A stretch of 6,665 nucleotides of DNA from Actinomycetota bacterium (GTDB lineage: Bacteria; Actinomycetota; Acidimicrobiia; Spongiisociales; ZC4RG35), in the NCBI GenBank assembly GCA_027296205.1, contig JAPUJM010000020.1, positions 1 through 6,665 of the forward strand, in the 5' to 3' direction. The notes under the pieces are model-generated. The model was given only the letters and a program-made list of their open reading frames with translations. It was not told where the DNA came from and ran no database searches. Below, in pieces: positions 1 through 5,988 of this stretch; position 1 is the first letter of the stretch, and every line of letters begins with the position of its first letter. Both the position numbers and the translations under genes were made by a program.

Positions 1-2555
1 CCCAATCTGTCCCGTCGTGCCGCCAGAAGCTCGGCCGCCCGCTCAATCGTGATGCTCTCGGGTGAGTCCGCTTTCCCAAGGGAGGCATTGACCTCTCCGT
101 CGGTGACATACGGGCCGTAGCGACCGGACCGAAGAGTGACCATCCTGCCCGAAGCCGGATCTTCGCCAACCTCGAGCAACGGTCCCGAGCGTTGCTGTCC
201 GCGACGTCGAGGCGGCTCGGCGAGAATCTTCAATGCTTCCTCGACAGTCAGCGTGAACAACTGCTCTTCCGTCTCGAGACTGCGTTTGTCATCACCTCTC
301 CGGATGTATGGCCCGTAGCGGCCATTGAGGGCCACGATCTCGACGTTGTCCGGGTCGGCCCCCACCGATCGGGGTATCAAGAGAAGCTTCAGCGCGTCCT
401 CCAAACCGAGTTCGTCGAGTGTCATCGACTTGAGGAGGGAGGCTCGCTTTGGCTTCTCCTTGGAACCTTCCTCTTGCTCGCCGAGCTGAATGTAGGGGCC
501 AAATCGGCCGGTCTTGCCGTAGACAGTGAGACCGGTGTCGGGGTCGGTCCCGAAGATCTTGTCCCCGGCGTTCTGGCTCTCGATCAGTTCCGTCGCCTTC
601 TCGACGGTCAGCTCGTCAGGGGCGAGGTCATCTGGCACCGACGCCCGCTCCTCGAGACGTTCGACGTAGGGCCCGTACCGGCCGATTCGGGCGAAGATCT
701 GAACACCCTCCCCGTCTTCACCAACGGAAATCGTCCCGATCTTCCGGGGATCGATCTCGTCGAGCTGGTTGGCCACCTTCTCCTTCAACCCATCGTGACC
801 GAAGTAGAAGGCCGACAGCCAGGGCACCGACTCCTCTTTGCCCTCGGCGATCCGGTCGAGGTCGGCCTCCATGGAGGCAGTGAACTCGTAGTCCACGAGT
901 TTCGGAAAGTGGTTCTCGAGAAGAGACACAACTCCGAAGGCGGTGAATGTGGGCACCATGGCAGAGCCCTTCTTGAAGACGTAGCCCCGGTCCTGAATCG
1001 TTGTCATTATCGAGGCGTAGGTCGAGGGTCGTCCGACGCCCAGCTCTTCGAGCCTCTGCACCAGTGACGCCTCCGTGAACCGGGCGGGTGGTCTGGTCTC
1101 GTGACCGGTGGGCTCGAGACGCTGCGTCGCCAGGGTGTCACCTTCGTCCATCCGGGGCAGAACCTTCTCCTTGTCGTCGAGTTCCGCTTCCGGATCATCA
1201 GAACCCTGGACGTATGCCCTGAGAAACCCAGGGAATGTGATTGTTCTTCCTGAGGCCGAGAAGAGGGTGTCCTCACCGGTGGTCGCGGTGGCCCCGATCC
1301 GGACCGAGACACTCACCCCTTTGGCATCGGCCATCTGCGAGGCGATGGTCCGCTGCCAGATCAGCCGGTACAGGGCGGCCTCGTCCGGCCGGATGTCCCT
1401 GCCGACCTGCTCGGGCGTCTGGAAGCTCTCCCCTGCCGGTCGGATCGCCTCGTGCGCTTCCTGGGCTCCCTTGACCTTGCCCGAGTACCTCCGGGGCTTG
1501 GGTGAGAGGTACTCCTTGCCGTAGAGCTTGGCGATCTGCGTCCTCGCCGAGGCAAGAGCGGAGTCGGCTAGCTCGACCGAGTCCGTGCGCATATAGGTGA
1601 TGTAGCCCTTTTCGTAGAGCTTCTGGGCGACCGACATCGTGCGTGAAGAGGAGAAACGTAGCTTGCGTCCGGCGTCCTGCTGCAGTGTCGACGTTCGGAA
1701 GGGTGGGTAGGGCCGCCGTGTGTACGGCTTCGACTCGACGGATTTCACCGCGAAGTCCGCTTCCGTCAAGGCCGCGGCCAGAGCGGTCGCCTTTTCCTGA
1801 TCGAGGACTATGACATTTTCCCTTGCCTTGCCTTCGCTGTCGAAGTCCTTTCCAGATGCGATCCGATCTCCGTCGACGGAATGGAGCTGGGCGCCAAACG
1901 ACTTGTCCAGGTCGTCGCTTCTGGCGAAGAACCCCTCTATTCCCCAGTAGGCGGCGGGGACGAAGGCGATTCTCTCCCGTTCCCTTTCGACGACGATTCT
2001 GACGGCAACACTCTGAACTCGGCCCGCTGACAGCTTCGGCTGGATCTTCTTCCAGAGCACCGGTGAGACTTCGTAGCCGTAGAGACGGTCGAGGATGCGC
2101 CGGGCTTCTTGAGCCTGGACCAGCCGATTGTCGAGGTCTCTGGGGTTGGCGAACGCCTCTTCGATGGCGGGCTTGGTGATCTCATGGAAGACCATGCGAT
2201 GAACGGGGATCTTGGGCTTGAGCACCTCGACCAGATGCCAGGCGATGGCCTCACCCTCGCGGTCCTCGTCTGTGGCGAGATAGAGCTCGTCGGCCTCCTT
2301 GAGAAGCTCCTTCAGCTTCCTGACGTGGGCTTTTCGCTCTTTGGGGACGACGTATAGCGGCTCGAAATCCGCCTCGACATTGACGCCGAGGCGCGCCCAA
2401 TCCTCGCCCTTGGCCCGAGCCGGGATCTCCGATGCCGACCTGGGGAGGTCCCGGATGTGCCCCATGGACGACTCGACTGTCGTCTCCGGCCCGAGGAACG
2501 CGGCGATGGTCTTCGCCTTGGTTGGCGACTCAACTATTACGAGACTCTTGGACAT
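1..2555 (-). CDS. topA: DNA topoisomerase I (type IA), C-terminus cut by window edge
   Basis: Type IA topoisomerase: it relaxes negatively supercoiled DNA by nicking one strand through a 5'-phosphotyrosine link and passing the other strand. I translated 851 codons from the ATG at 2555, with no stop before the edge. The N-terminal Toprim domain shows Glu9 in VESPTKAKT and the metal-binding acidic cluster DEDREGE (Asp96, Asp98, Glu100). The catalytic Tyr321 lies in YITYMRTDS, close to Tyr319 of E. coli TopA. HEAIRP (368-373) and LGVGRPSTYA (505-514) are further family motifs. The C-terminal part has four GR(Y/F)GPY repeats beginning at residues 625, 683, 745 and 811, and no four-cysteine zinc finger in the visible part. 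This repeat-type tail is the form usual in actinobacteria. The first residues MSKSLVIVESPTKAKT are typical of the family and fix the start. No Shine-Dalgarno precedes it, so the message may be leaderless or short-leadered. The gene is transcribed divergently from tmk. Confidence 0.97.
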   Translation of the reverse strand, partial: MSKSLVIVESPTKAKTIAAFLGPETTVESSMGHIRDLPRSASEIPARAKGEDWARLGVNVEADFEPLYVVPKERKAHVRKLKELLKEADELYLATDEDREGEAIAWHLVEVLKPKIPVHRMVFHEITKPAIEEAFANPRDLDNRLVQAQEARRILDRLYGYEVSPVLWKKIQPKLSAGRVQSVAVRIVVERERERIAFVPAAYWGIEGFFARSDDLDKSFGAQLHSVDGDRIASGKDFDSEGKARENVIVLDQEKATALAAALTEADFAVKSVESKPYTRRPYPPFRTSTLQQDAGRKLRFSSSRTMSVAQKLYEKGYITYMRTDSVELADSALASARTQIAKLYGKEYLSPKPRRYSGKVKGAQEAHEAIRPAGESFQTPEQVGRDIRPDEAALYRLIWQRTIASQMADAKGVSVSVRIGATATTGEDTLFSASGRTITFPGFLRAYVQGSDDPEAELDDKEKVLPRMDEGDTLATQRLEPTGHETRPPARFTEASLVQRLEELGVGRPSTYASIMTTIQDRGYVFKKGSAMVPTFTAFGVVSLLENHFPKLVDYEFTASMEADLDRIAEGKEESVPWLSAFYFGHDGLKEKVANQLDEIDPRKIGTISVGEDGEGVQIFARIGRYGPYVERLEERASVPDDLAPDELTVEKATELIESQNAGDKIFGTDPDTGLTVYGKTGRFGPYIQLGEQEEGSKEKPKRASLLKSMTLDELGLEDALKLLLIPRSVGADPDNVEIVALNGRYGPYIRRGDDKRSLETEEQLFTLTVEEALKILAEPPRRRGQQRSGPLLEVGEDPASGRMVTLRSGRYGPYVTDGEVNASLGKADSPESITIERAAELLAARRDRL

Positions 2556-2568
2556 TGCTGGTGAGTTG

Positions 2569-2593
2569 ACCCTATGTCTGGTGGTTATGTCAA
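2569..2593 (-). promoter_or_regulatory. Candidate topA promoter in the topA/tmk divergent spacer
   Basis: On the minus strand a perfect TTGACA (2593-2588) lies upstream of topA, and TAGGGT (2574-2569) follows as the best TANNNT -10 candidate. The gap between them is only 13 bases, shorter than the usual 16-18, so they may not belong to one promoter. A start about seven bases after TAGGGT would leave a leader of roughly six bases, which agrees with the missing Shine-Dalgarno. Confidence 0.3.
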
Positions 2594-2597
2594 TGTG

Positions 2598-2619
2598 GAT
2601 AATGCGTCACTGACAGGGG
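2598..2619 (+). promoter_or_regulatory. Candidate tmk-holB -10 box and Shine-Dalgarno
   Basis: GATAAT at 2598-2603 matches five of six bases of the -10 consensus and predicts a start near 2610. AGGGG at 2615-2619 then sits five bases before GTG 2625, a normal ribosome-binding distance. No convincing -35 lies at the right spacing. Together these two elements favour GTG 2625 as the tmk start over the upstream ATG 2574 or the downstream GTG 2634. Confidence 0.45.
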
Positions 2620-2624
2620 TTAGC

Positions 2625-3224
2625 GTGGCCTTTGTGAGCAAGTACATCGCCCTGGAGGGTGGCGACGGGAGCGGCAAGAGCACGGTTGCCGTGGCTCTCG
2701 CCGCCCGTCTGGAGACCGAAGGAGGAGAAGTCGTCACGGTCCGCGAGCCCGGCGGGACGCCCTTGGGGGAGATCGTCAGAGGTCTCTTGCTCGATTCGGA
2801 GAGGCTCGATGATTGGGCCGAAGTCTTCCTCTTTGCGGCTCAGCGAGCCGAGCTGGCGCGGCAGGTGATTGCTCCCGCACTCGGCGCCGGCAAGTGGGTC
2901 GTCAGCGATCGTACCTACTACTCCTCGATTGCCTACCAGGGACGCGGGCGAGGTCTGGGTGAGGAGGATGTGCGAGCGATCAATGAGAAGGGACTCGACG
3001 GAGTGGTTCCGGACCATGTCTTTGTCCTCGATGTCGACCCGGAGACAGCGCTGGCCCGACAGCACGTGGCCGACCGCATTGGCAAGGAGGGGATCGACTT
3101 CCAGGAGAAGGTTCGAGACGCCTACCTGGGTCTGGCCGAAAAGGAGCCTGACAGAGTCGTTGTCCTCGATGGGTCGTTGCCGACGGACGAACTGGTCGAC
3201 ATGATTGCCGCGGTGGTGCTTTGA
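2625..3224 (+). CDS. tmk: Thymidylate kinase (dTMP kinase)
   Basis: This enzyme phosphorylates dTMP to dTDP with ATP, an essential cytoplasmic step in making dTTP. From GTG 2625 it is 199 aa, close to the usual length of about 200-210. The P-loop GGDGSGKS is at residues 12-19, followed by the REPGGTPLGE dTMP-binding motif (40-49) and the SDRTYYSSIAYQG segment (94-106) with the Asp-Arg pair. The lid region ADRIGKEGIDFQEKV follows (149-163). I chose GTG 2625 because AGGGG lies five bases upstream. GTG 2634 (196 aa) is possible but 14 bases from that site, and the frame also opens at ATG 2574, which would add an N-terminus unlike the family. The TGA stop (3222-3224) overlaps the TTG start of holB, so the two are probably translationally coupled. 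Confidence 0.95.
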   Translation: MAFVSKYIALEGGDGSGKSTVAVALAARLETEGGEVVTVREPGGTPLGEIVRGLLLDSERLDDWAEVFLFAAQRAELARQVIAPALGAGKWVVSDRTYYSSIAYQGRGRGLGEEDVRAINEKGLDGVVPDHVFVLDVDPETALARQHVADRIGKEGIDFQEKVRDAYLGLAEKEPDRVVVLDGSLPTDELVDMIAAVVL

Positions 3225-4243
3225 CCACCCTGTTCGCCGACGTGATCGGCCACGAGAAGGTGACGGAGTTGTTGGCATCCGAGTTGGAGAACCCGGGCCA
3301 GGCCTACCTCTTCGTCGGCCCTCATTCGGTGGGCAAGGCCTTCGTTGCCCTGCGTTTTGCCGCTGGTTTGCTCGGTGGTGACTCTGATGAGCGTTCCCGT
3401 CGGCTCGCTCTCGCCGGGACCCATCCGGATCTGACGATTGTCGAGCCTGAGGGCGCCACCAGTCTTGGGGTTGATCAGGCGAGGGAGGTCGTGTCCCGAG
3501 CCTCGATGTCCCCCATCGAGGCCGACCGGACCGTGTTTCTATTCCCCGATGCCGGGTCGATGACCGAGTCGGCCGCCAATGCACTCCTCAAGACCCTGGA
3601 GGAACCGTCGCCATCAGTGGTGTTCCTTCTGGTTGCCGAGTCGGAAGACGACTTTCCCCCTACCGTCGCATCGCGGTGCCGGACCATCCTTCTGGGTCGG
3701 GTCCCGTTGGCGGTGATCGTTGCAGCCCTCGAGTCGGAGGGTCTCGACTCCGATCGGGCCACAGGCGTTGCTGTTGTCTCCGGTGGTCGTCCCGGTCTGG
3801 CCCTTGCTCTGATGACTCATCCCGAGGTGGCGCAGTTCCGTCAGTTGTGGTTGTCGATTCCGGCTCAGGTCACTCCCCGTCCCGGAGACGGCCACCGGCT
3901 TGCCTCGGTGGTCCTCGAAGAGTTGGCTCCCCTGGTCGAGGATTCGGTTCCCGACGACCTGTCCAAGGACAAGGCGCAGCGAGCGAGGCGTCGTGTCGAG
4001 ATGTCACTGCTGGTGGGCGGTCTGGAGATCCTCGCCTCCTGGTATGCCGATTCGGCGTCGTTGCAGATGGGAGGCCCGGTGCGCAACAGTGACCTCGAAC
4101 TGGCGCCATTCACCGATGTCCCTCCTCGCAAGGCGGTGCGGTCGGCGGAGGATGTCCTGGATGCGGTCGTCGACATTCAGGCCAACCTGAGACGGGAGAT
4201 GGTCCTGGCGAACCTCTTCGCCTCCCTCGGCTCCGACGTCTGA
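3221..4243 (+). CDS. holB: DNA polymerase III delta-prime subunit
   Basis: This is a clamp-loader subunit, which with delta and the gamma/tau ATPases loads the beta sliding clamp during replication. The 340-aa AAA+-type protein opens with FADVIGHEKV, which resembles the N-terminus of the family and supports the unusual TTG start at 3221 in a TTGA overlap with the tmk stop. The next in-frame candidate, GTG 3242, would cut into this motif. Residues 33-40 form a degenerate P-loop (GPHSVGKA). GTHPDL (66-71), LGVDQAREV (82-90), AANALLKTLEEP (118-129) and the SRC motif (151-153), which supplies the arginine finger in trans, are all recognisable. The four cysteines that usually form a zinc module between the P-loop and the (G/S)(T/S)HPD segment are absent: the only cysteine in the protein is in SRC. 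Position after tmk and near topA fits actinobacterial gene order. Confidence 0.93.
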   Translation: MTTLFADVIGHEKVTELLASELENPGQAYLFVGPHSVGKAFVALRFAAGLLGGDSDERSRRLALAGTHPDLTIVEPEGATSLGVDQAREVVSRASMSPIEADRTVFLFPDAGSMTESAANALLKTLEEPSPSVVFLLVAESEDDFPPTVASRCRTILLGRVPLAVIVAALESEGLDSDRATGVAVVSGGRPGLALALMTHPEVAQFRQLWLSIPAQVTPRPGDGHRLASVVLEELAPLVEDSVPDDLSKDKAQRARRRVEMSLLVGGLEILASWYADSASLQMGGPVRNSDLELAPFTDVPPRKAVRSAEDVLDAVVDIQANLRREMVLANLFASLGSDV

Positions 4244-4315
4244 AATAGCATTCGACGGCTGAGGGAGCACACCCGACTCAGGGGTGACCCGCGACAACTG
4301 CCACCACTTAGCCCG

Positions 4316-4344
4316 TTGCACAAACCGGCCCTACTGTTTGATGA
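4316..4344 (+). promoter_or_regulatory. Weak candidate promoter for tRNA-Thr
   Basis: The 104 bases between holB and the tRNA hold TTGCAC (4316-4321) and two imperfect -10 candidates: TACTGT (4332-4337), correctly placed for a start just before the tRNA but only 10 bases from TTGCAC, and TGATGA (4339-4344), spaced 17 bases but very close to the tRNA. Neither is strong. Read-through from tmk-holB is an equally good explanation, since no clear terminator follows holB. Confidence 0.22.
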
Positions 4345-4347
4345 TCC

Positions 4348-4422
4348 GCCGGAGTAGCTCAGTGGTAGAGCATTCGCCTCGTAAGCGAAAGGCCAGGGGT
4401 TCGACTCCCCTCTCCGGCTCCA
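4348..4422 (+). tRNA. tRNA-Thr (anticodon CGT)
   Basis: A 75-base tRNA with a complete cloverleaf read by hand. The acceptor stem is GCCGGAG/CTCCGGC (7 of 7 pairs). The D arm is GCTC/GAGC around AGTGGTA. The anticodon stem is TTCGC/GCGAA with loop CTCGTAA, giving anticodon CGT at 4380-4382 (reads ACG, threonine). The variable loop has five bases, and the T arm is AGGGG/CCCCT with loop TTCGACT. The discriminator is T and the 3' CCA is encoded (4420-4422). It lies downstream of holB on the same strand and converges with the multicopper oxidase gene, whose stop begins eight bases away. It is not an amber suppressor. Confidence 0.96.
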
Positions 4423-4430
4423 AGCTTCGT

Positions 4431-4721
4431 TCAGGCTTCCTCGACGTTCCAGGCTGTCACCATTCCGAACATCCCCTCGTCTCGCTCGACATGAGTGAGG
4501 ATGTGGCAGTGCCAGACCCACACACCTGGGTCGCTCAGTTGGAGGAGCACCGAGTAGGGCTCGCCGGGGGCAATGTTCACGGTGTCCGCCCAATACGGAT
4601 TGTCGAGAGGAATCCCGTCTTTGGCGAAGATCAGCTGAGGAAACTTATGCTGATGCATCGGATGGCTCTGTAGCCCCTCGTTGTAGTAATGGACCACGAC
4701 CCAGTCTCCGACCTTGCCTAC
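4431..4721 (-). pseudogene. Multicopper oxidase, C-terminal part downstream of the in-frame TAG
   Basis: This 96-residue stretch (TGA stop at 4431-4433) continues the oxidase frame directly after the amber codon, with no frame change. It is the last cupredoxin domain and carries the second half of the copper sites: HPMHQH (385-390 of the joined protein; type 1 and trinuclear ligands) and HCHILTHVERDEGM (436-449), with the type 1 Cys437, His442 and Met449. The ligand pattern is undamaged, so the break is recent, is an error, or is bypassed. Without read-through the part could only be made by re-initiation, for example at GTG 4697-4695, which has GGAG eight bases upstream. Such an 88-residue piece alone would have no export signal. 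Marked as pseudogene only because the frame is broken; functional status is unknown. Confidence 0.75.
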
Positions 4722-4724
4722 CTA
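4722..4724 (-). other. In-frame amber codon (TAG) inside the multicopper oxidase
   Basis: Reading minus, the frame runs ...GCT GAG CCC TAG GTA GGC AAG..., so TAG is codon 365 of a 461-codon frame. It replaces one residue at the domain boundary just before KVGDWVVVHY, a segment that reads as normal cupredoxin sequence. One substitution from TAC/TAT (Tyr), CAG (Gln) or another one-base neighbour would produce it. The other gene ends in the window (tmk, holB, this oxidase, sigR) all use TGA. Confidence 0.9.
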
Positions 4725-5816
4725 GGGCTCAGCGGCCGGGAACGACTTGCCGTTCAGGCTCAGCCCGATCACACCGGCATCGTTGAGAACCATCGGGATC
4801 TCCTGGGTGACCTCCAGGTCTTTTGGTATCTCGATGCCTGAGATCGTTCGTCCCCGGGGCAAAGGCGTGTCCCCGATGATGAAGACGCCAAACATCCCGT
4901 TGGGGATCTGCACATGTCCGTGGTGATGAGCGTGGTACATGCCGATTGCGGGGTTGATCGCCTCGAACTCGTATACGAACGTCTCGCCCGACTTGATCAG
5001 GTCCTGGGTCAAAGGGGCAACCCCGTCCTGATCGTTTGGTGTGCGCACCCCGTGCCAATGAATATCGGTTCCCATCGGCAGCTGGTTGTCGACCACCACC
5101 CGCACTTTGTCGCCCAGGTCAACCTCGATGACCGGTCCGGGCACCTGCTCGTTGTAGGTCCAGGCGTCGACGATCTTTCCTGGCTCGACCTCCCAAGGCT
5201 TGATGGCCGCGGTCAGGTGAAACTCCTTGGTCCCGTCCGCCAGGATCGTCGGCGCGAGCTTCTGATTGCCCTTGCCTTCGGTTTCGGCGGGAAAGGCGAG
5301 TATCGACTGAGTCATGGCGTCGTCCAGCGCATCCCAATCCACTTCATCGCCGTGATCTTCGTGCGCGCCCCCGGATGCCTCAGCGCCCTGCTCGACCGAG
5401 ATGGTCGTTTCCATTCCGGCCTCACGGTGCCCGGATATGGAGCAGAAGAGGGTGTACACACCCGGTTCGAGCTCGCCGACATCCAGCACGGCTGACTCTC
5501 CGTTGCTGAGATCCGGAGTAGACGGGCCACCTTCGAGCACGAGATTGTGGGTCACCGCGCCCGAGTTATGGACCTCGAAACGGGTGGGTCCCGACCCCAC
5601 CGTGTCGTCGCCGATGATTTCGAACCCTGTGAGCTCAAAATGCGCAGTCTGGACTGTGCCGGCCCCGGCGGCCGCCTCATGGTCACCAGAATCGTCACCA
5701 CCGCCGTTTATCACCACGAGGACCGCCAGGATCGACACGGCGGCTCCGATAATGCCGACCAGGATCAAGAGCTTGTCGAAGGCGCCGGCAGGGGTGCCAT
5801 CACTTTGAGATTTCAT
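4722..5816 (-). CDS. Membrane-anchored multicopper oxidase with plastocyanin-like domain, N-terminal 364 aa up to in-frame TAG
   Basis: Multicopper oxidases take electrons from a substrate (phenols, metals, possibly Cu(I)) at a type 1 copper and reduce O2 to water at a trinuclear cluster. Here a short cytoplasmic N-terminus is followed by one hydrophobic segment (about 15-37), an uncleaved anchor or signal sequence, so the rest is probably outside the membrane. Residues about 56-143 are a plastocyanin-like cupredoxin with a full type 1 site: His90, Cys125, His130, Met135 (FCSISGHREAGM). After a His/Asp-rich linker (about 144-165), the first oxidase domain (about 196-318) has HWHG (253-256) and YHAHHHGH (294-301). 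The second oxidase domain begins near 332 but is cut by TAG at codon 365; its ligands lie in the downstream part. ATG 5816 is the only sensible start; no Shine-Dalgarno is at a useful distance, suggesting a leaderless mRNA. The substrate cannot be told from sequence. Confidence 0.88.
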   Translation of the reverse strand: MKSQSDGTPAGAFDKLLILVGIIGAAVSILAVLVVINGGGDDSGDHEAAAGAGTVQTAHFELTGFEIIGDDTVGSGPTRFEVHNSGAVTHNLVLEGGPSTPDLSNGESAVLDVGELEPGVYTLFCSISGHREAGMETTISVEQGAEASGGAHEDHGDEVDWDALDDAMTQSILAFPAETEGKGNQKLAPTILADGTKEFHLTAAIKPWEVEPGKIVDAWTYNEQVPGPVIEVDLGDKVRVVVDNQLPMGTDIHWHGVRTPNDQDGVAPLTQDLIKSGETFVYEFEAINPAIGMYHAHHHGHVQIPNGMFGVFIIGDTPLPRGRTISGIEIPKDLEVTQEIPMVLNDAGVIGLSLNGKSFPAAEP

Positions 5817-5830
5817 GTACGAGACAGTGC
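5817..5830 (-). promoter_or_regulatory. Weak candidate -10 for the multicopper oxidase (leaderless start)
   Basis: CACTGT (minus, 5829-5824) matches two of six -10 bases but is placed so that transcription would begin at or one base before the ATG at 5816. The purine-rich GGAGAGAAGG (5843-5834) lies 17 or more bases from the ATG, too far for a Shine-Dalgarno. A leaderless start fits both facts. A weak -10 would also suit a promoter that needs an activator. Confidence 0.25.
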
Positions 5831-5853
5831 GAGCCTTCTCTCCGGGGGAGCCA

Positions 5854-5867
5854 GGGACCTAAGTCCC
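5854..5867. promoter_or_regulatory. DosR/DevR-like palindromic box
   Basis: GGGACCTAAGTCCC is a near-perfect palindrome (GGGAC, 4-base centre, GTCCC). It matches 13 of 14 core positions of the published DosR/DevR box TTSGGGACTWWAGTCCCSAA; the one mismatch is C for T at core position 6, and the outer TTS/SAA flanks do not match. DosR is a NarL-family response regulator for hypoxia and nitric oxide in mycobacteria, with relatives in other actinobacteria. The centre is about 44 bp upstream of the oxidase ATG, a class II activator position if that mRNA is leaderless, and about 96 bp upstream of the sigR ATG. No DosR gene is visible in the window, so the regulator is inferred. Confidence 0.5.
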
Positions 5868-5941
5868 ATGAAGCTGTGACCACTGCGGGTCCACCGGGAC
5901 GTCCTGCGGGTGTCGCCTCCACCTTTTCTCCCACGCCCAGC

Positions 5942-5947
5942 TAGCGT
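5942..5947 (+). promoter_or_regulatory. Candidate -10 box for sigR (near-leaderless mRNA)
   Basis: TAGCGT fits the TANNNT pattern and ends nine bases before the sigR ATG, predicting a start about three bases upstream of it. No Shine-Dalgarno precedes the ATG, which agrees with a leaderless or nearly leaderless message. No matching -35 is seen, and I find no SigR-type GGAAT...GTT promoter in the spacer. Confidence 0.3.
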
Positions 5948-5988
5948 CCCGGCTCCATGGCCGATCAGGCGGATTTCGAGCGGGACGC
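5944..5988. repeat. 8-bp inverted repeat bracketing the sigR start codon
   Basis: GCGTCCCG (5944-5951) and CGGGACGC (5981-5988) are exact reverse complements separated by 29 bases that include the ATG at 5957. If transcription begins upstream of 5944 the RNA could fold over the start; if the mRNA is leaderless the left arm is not transcribed. It may also be chance in GC-rich DNA. Confidence 0.4.

Noticed and set aside
192..1067. A 291-codon plus-strand open frame opposite topA
   Set aside because: It lies wholly antisense to well-supported topA codons, encodes no recognisable motif, and is the usual long shadow frame of GC-rich coding DNA.
2574..2624. Longer tmk start at ATG 2574
   Set aside because: It would add 17 residues unlike thymidylate kinases and would put the likely -10 and Shine-Dalgarno inside the coding region.
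2607..3584. A 325-codon minus-strand open frame across tmk and holB
   Set aside because: Antisense to two confidently identified genes; low-complexity Arg/Pro/Ser-rich start and no family signature.
4259..4281. Hairpin CTGAG/CTCAG after holB as a terminator
   Set aside because: Only five base pairs, a 13-base loop and no T-run.
4348..4422. Amber suppressor tRNA that could decode the TAG in the oxidase
   Set aside because: The anticodon is clearly CGT in a seven-base loop, which reads the threonine codon ACG, not UAG.
5896..5909. Second DosR-like box beginning GGGAC at 5896
   Set aside because: Only about 7 of 14 core positions match; it is a half-site at best and GGGAC is common in GC-rich DNA.
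5817..5956. SigR/SigH autoregulatory promoter (GGAAT, about 16-20 bases, GTT)
   Set aside because: No GGAAT/GTT pair at the right spacing was found on either strand of the spacer.
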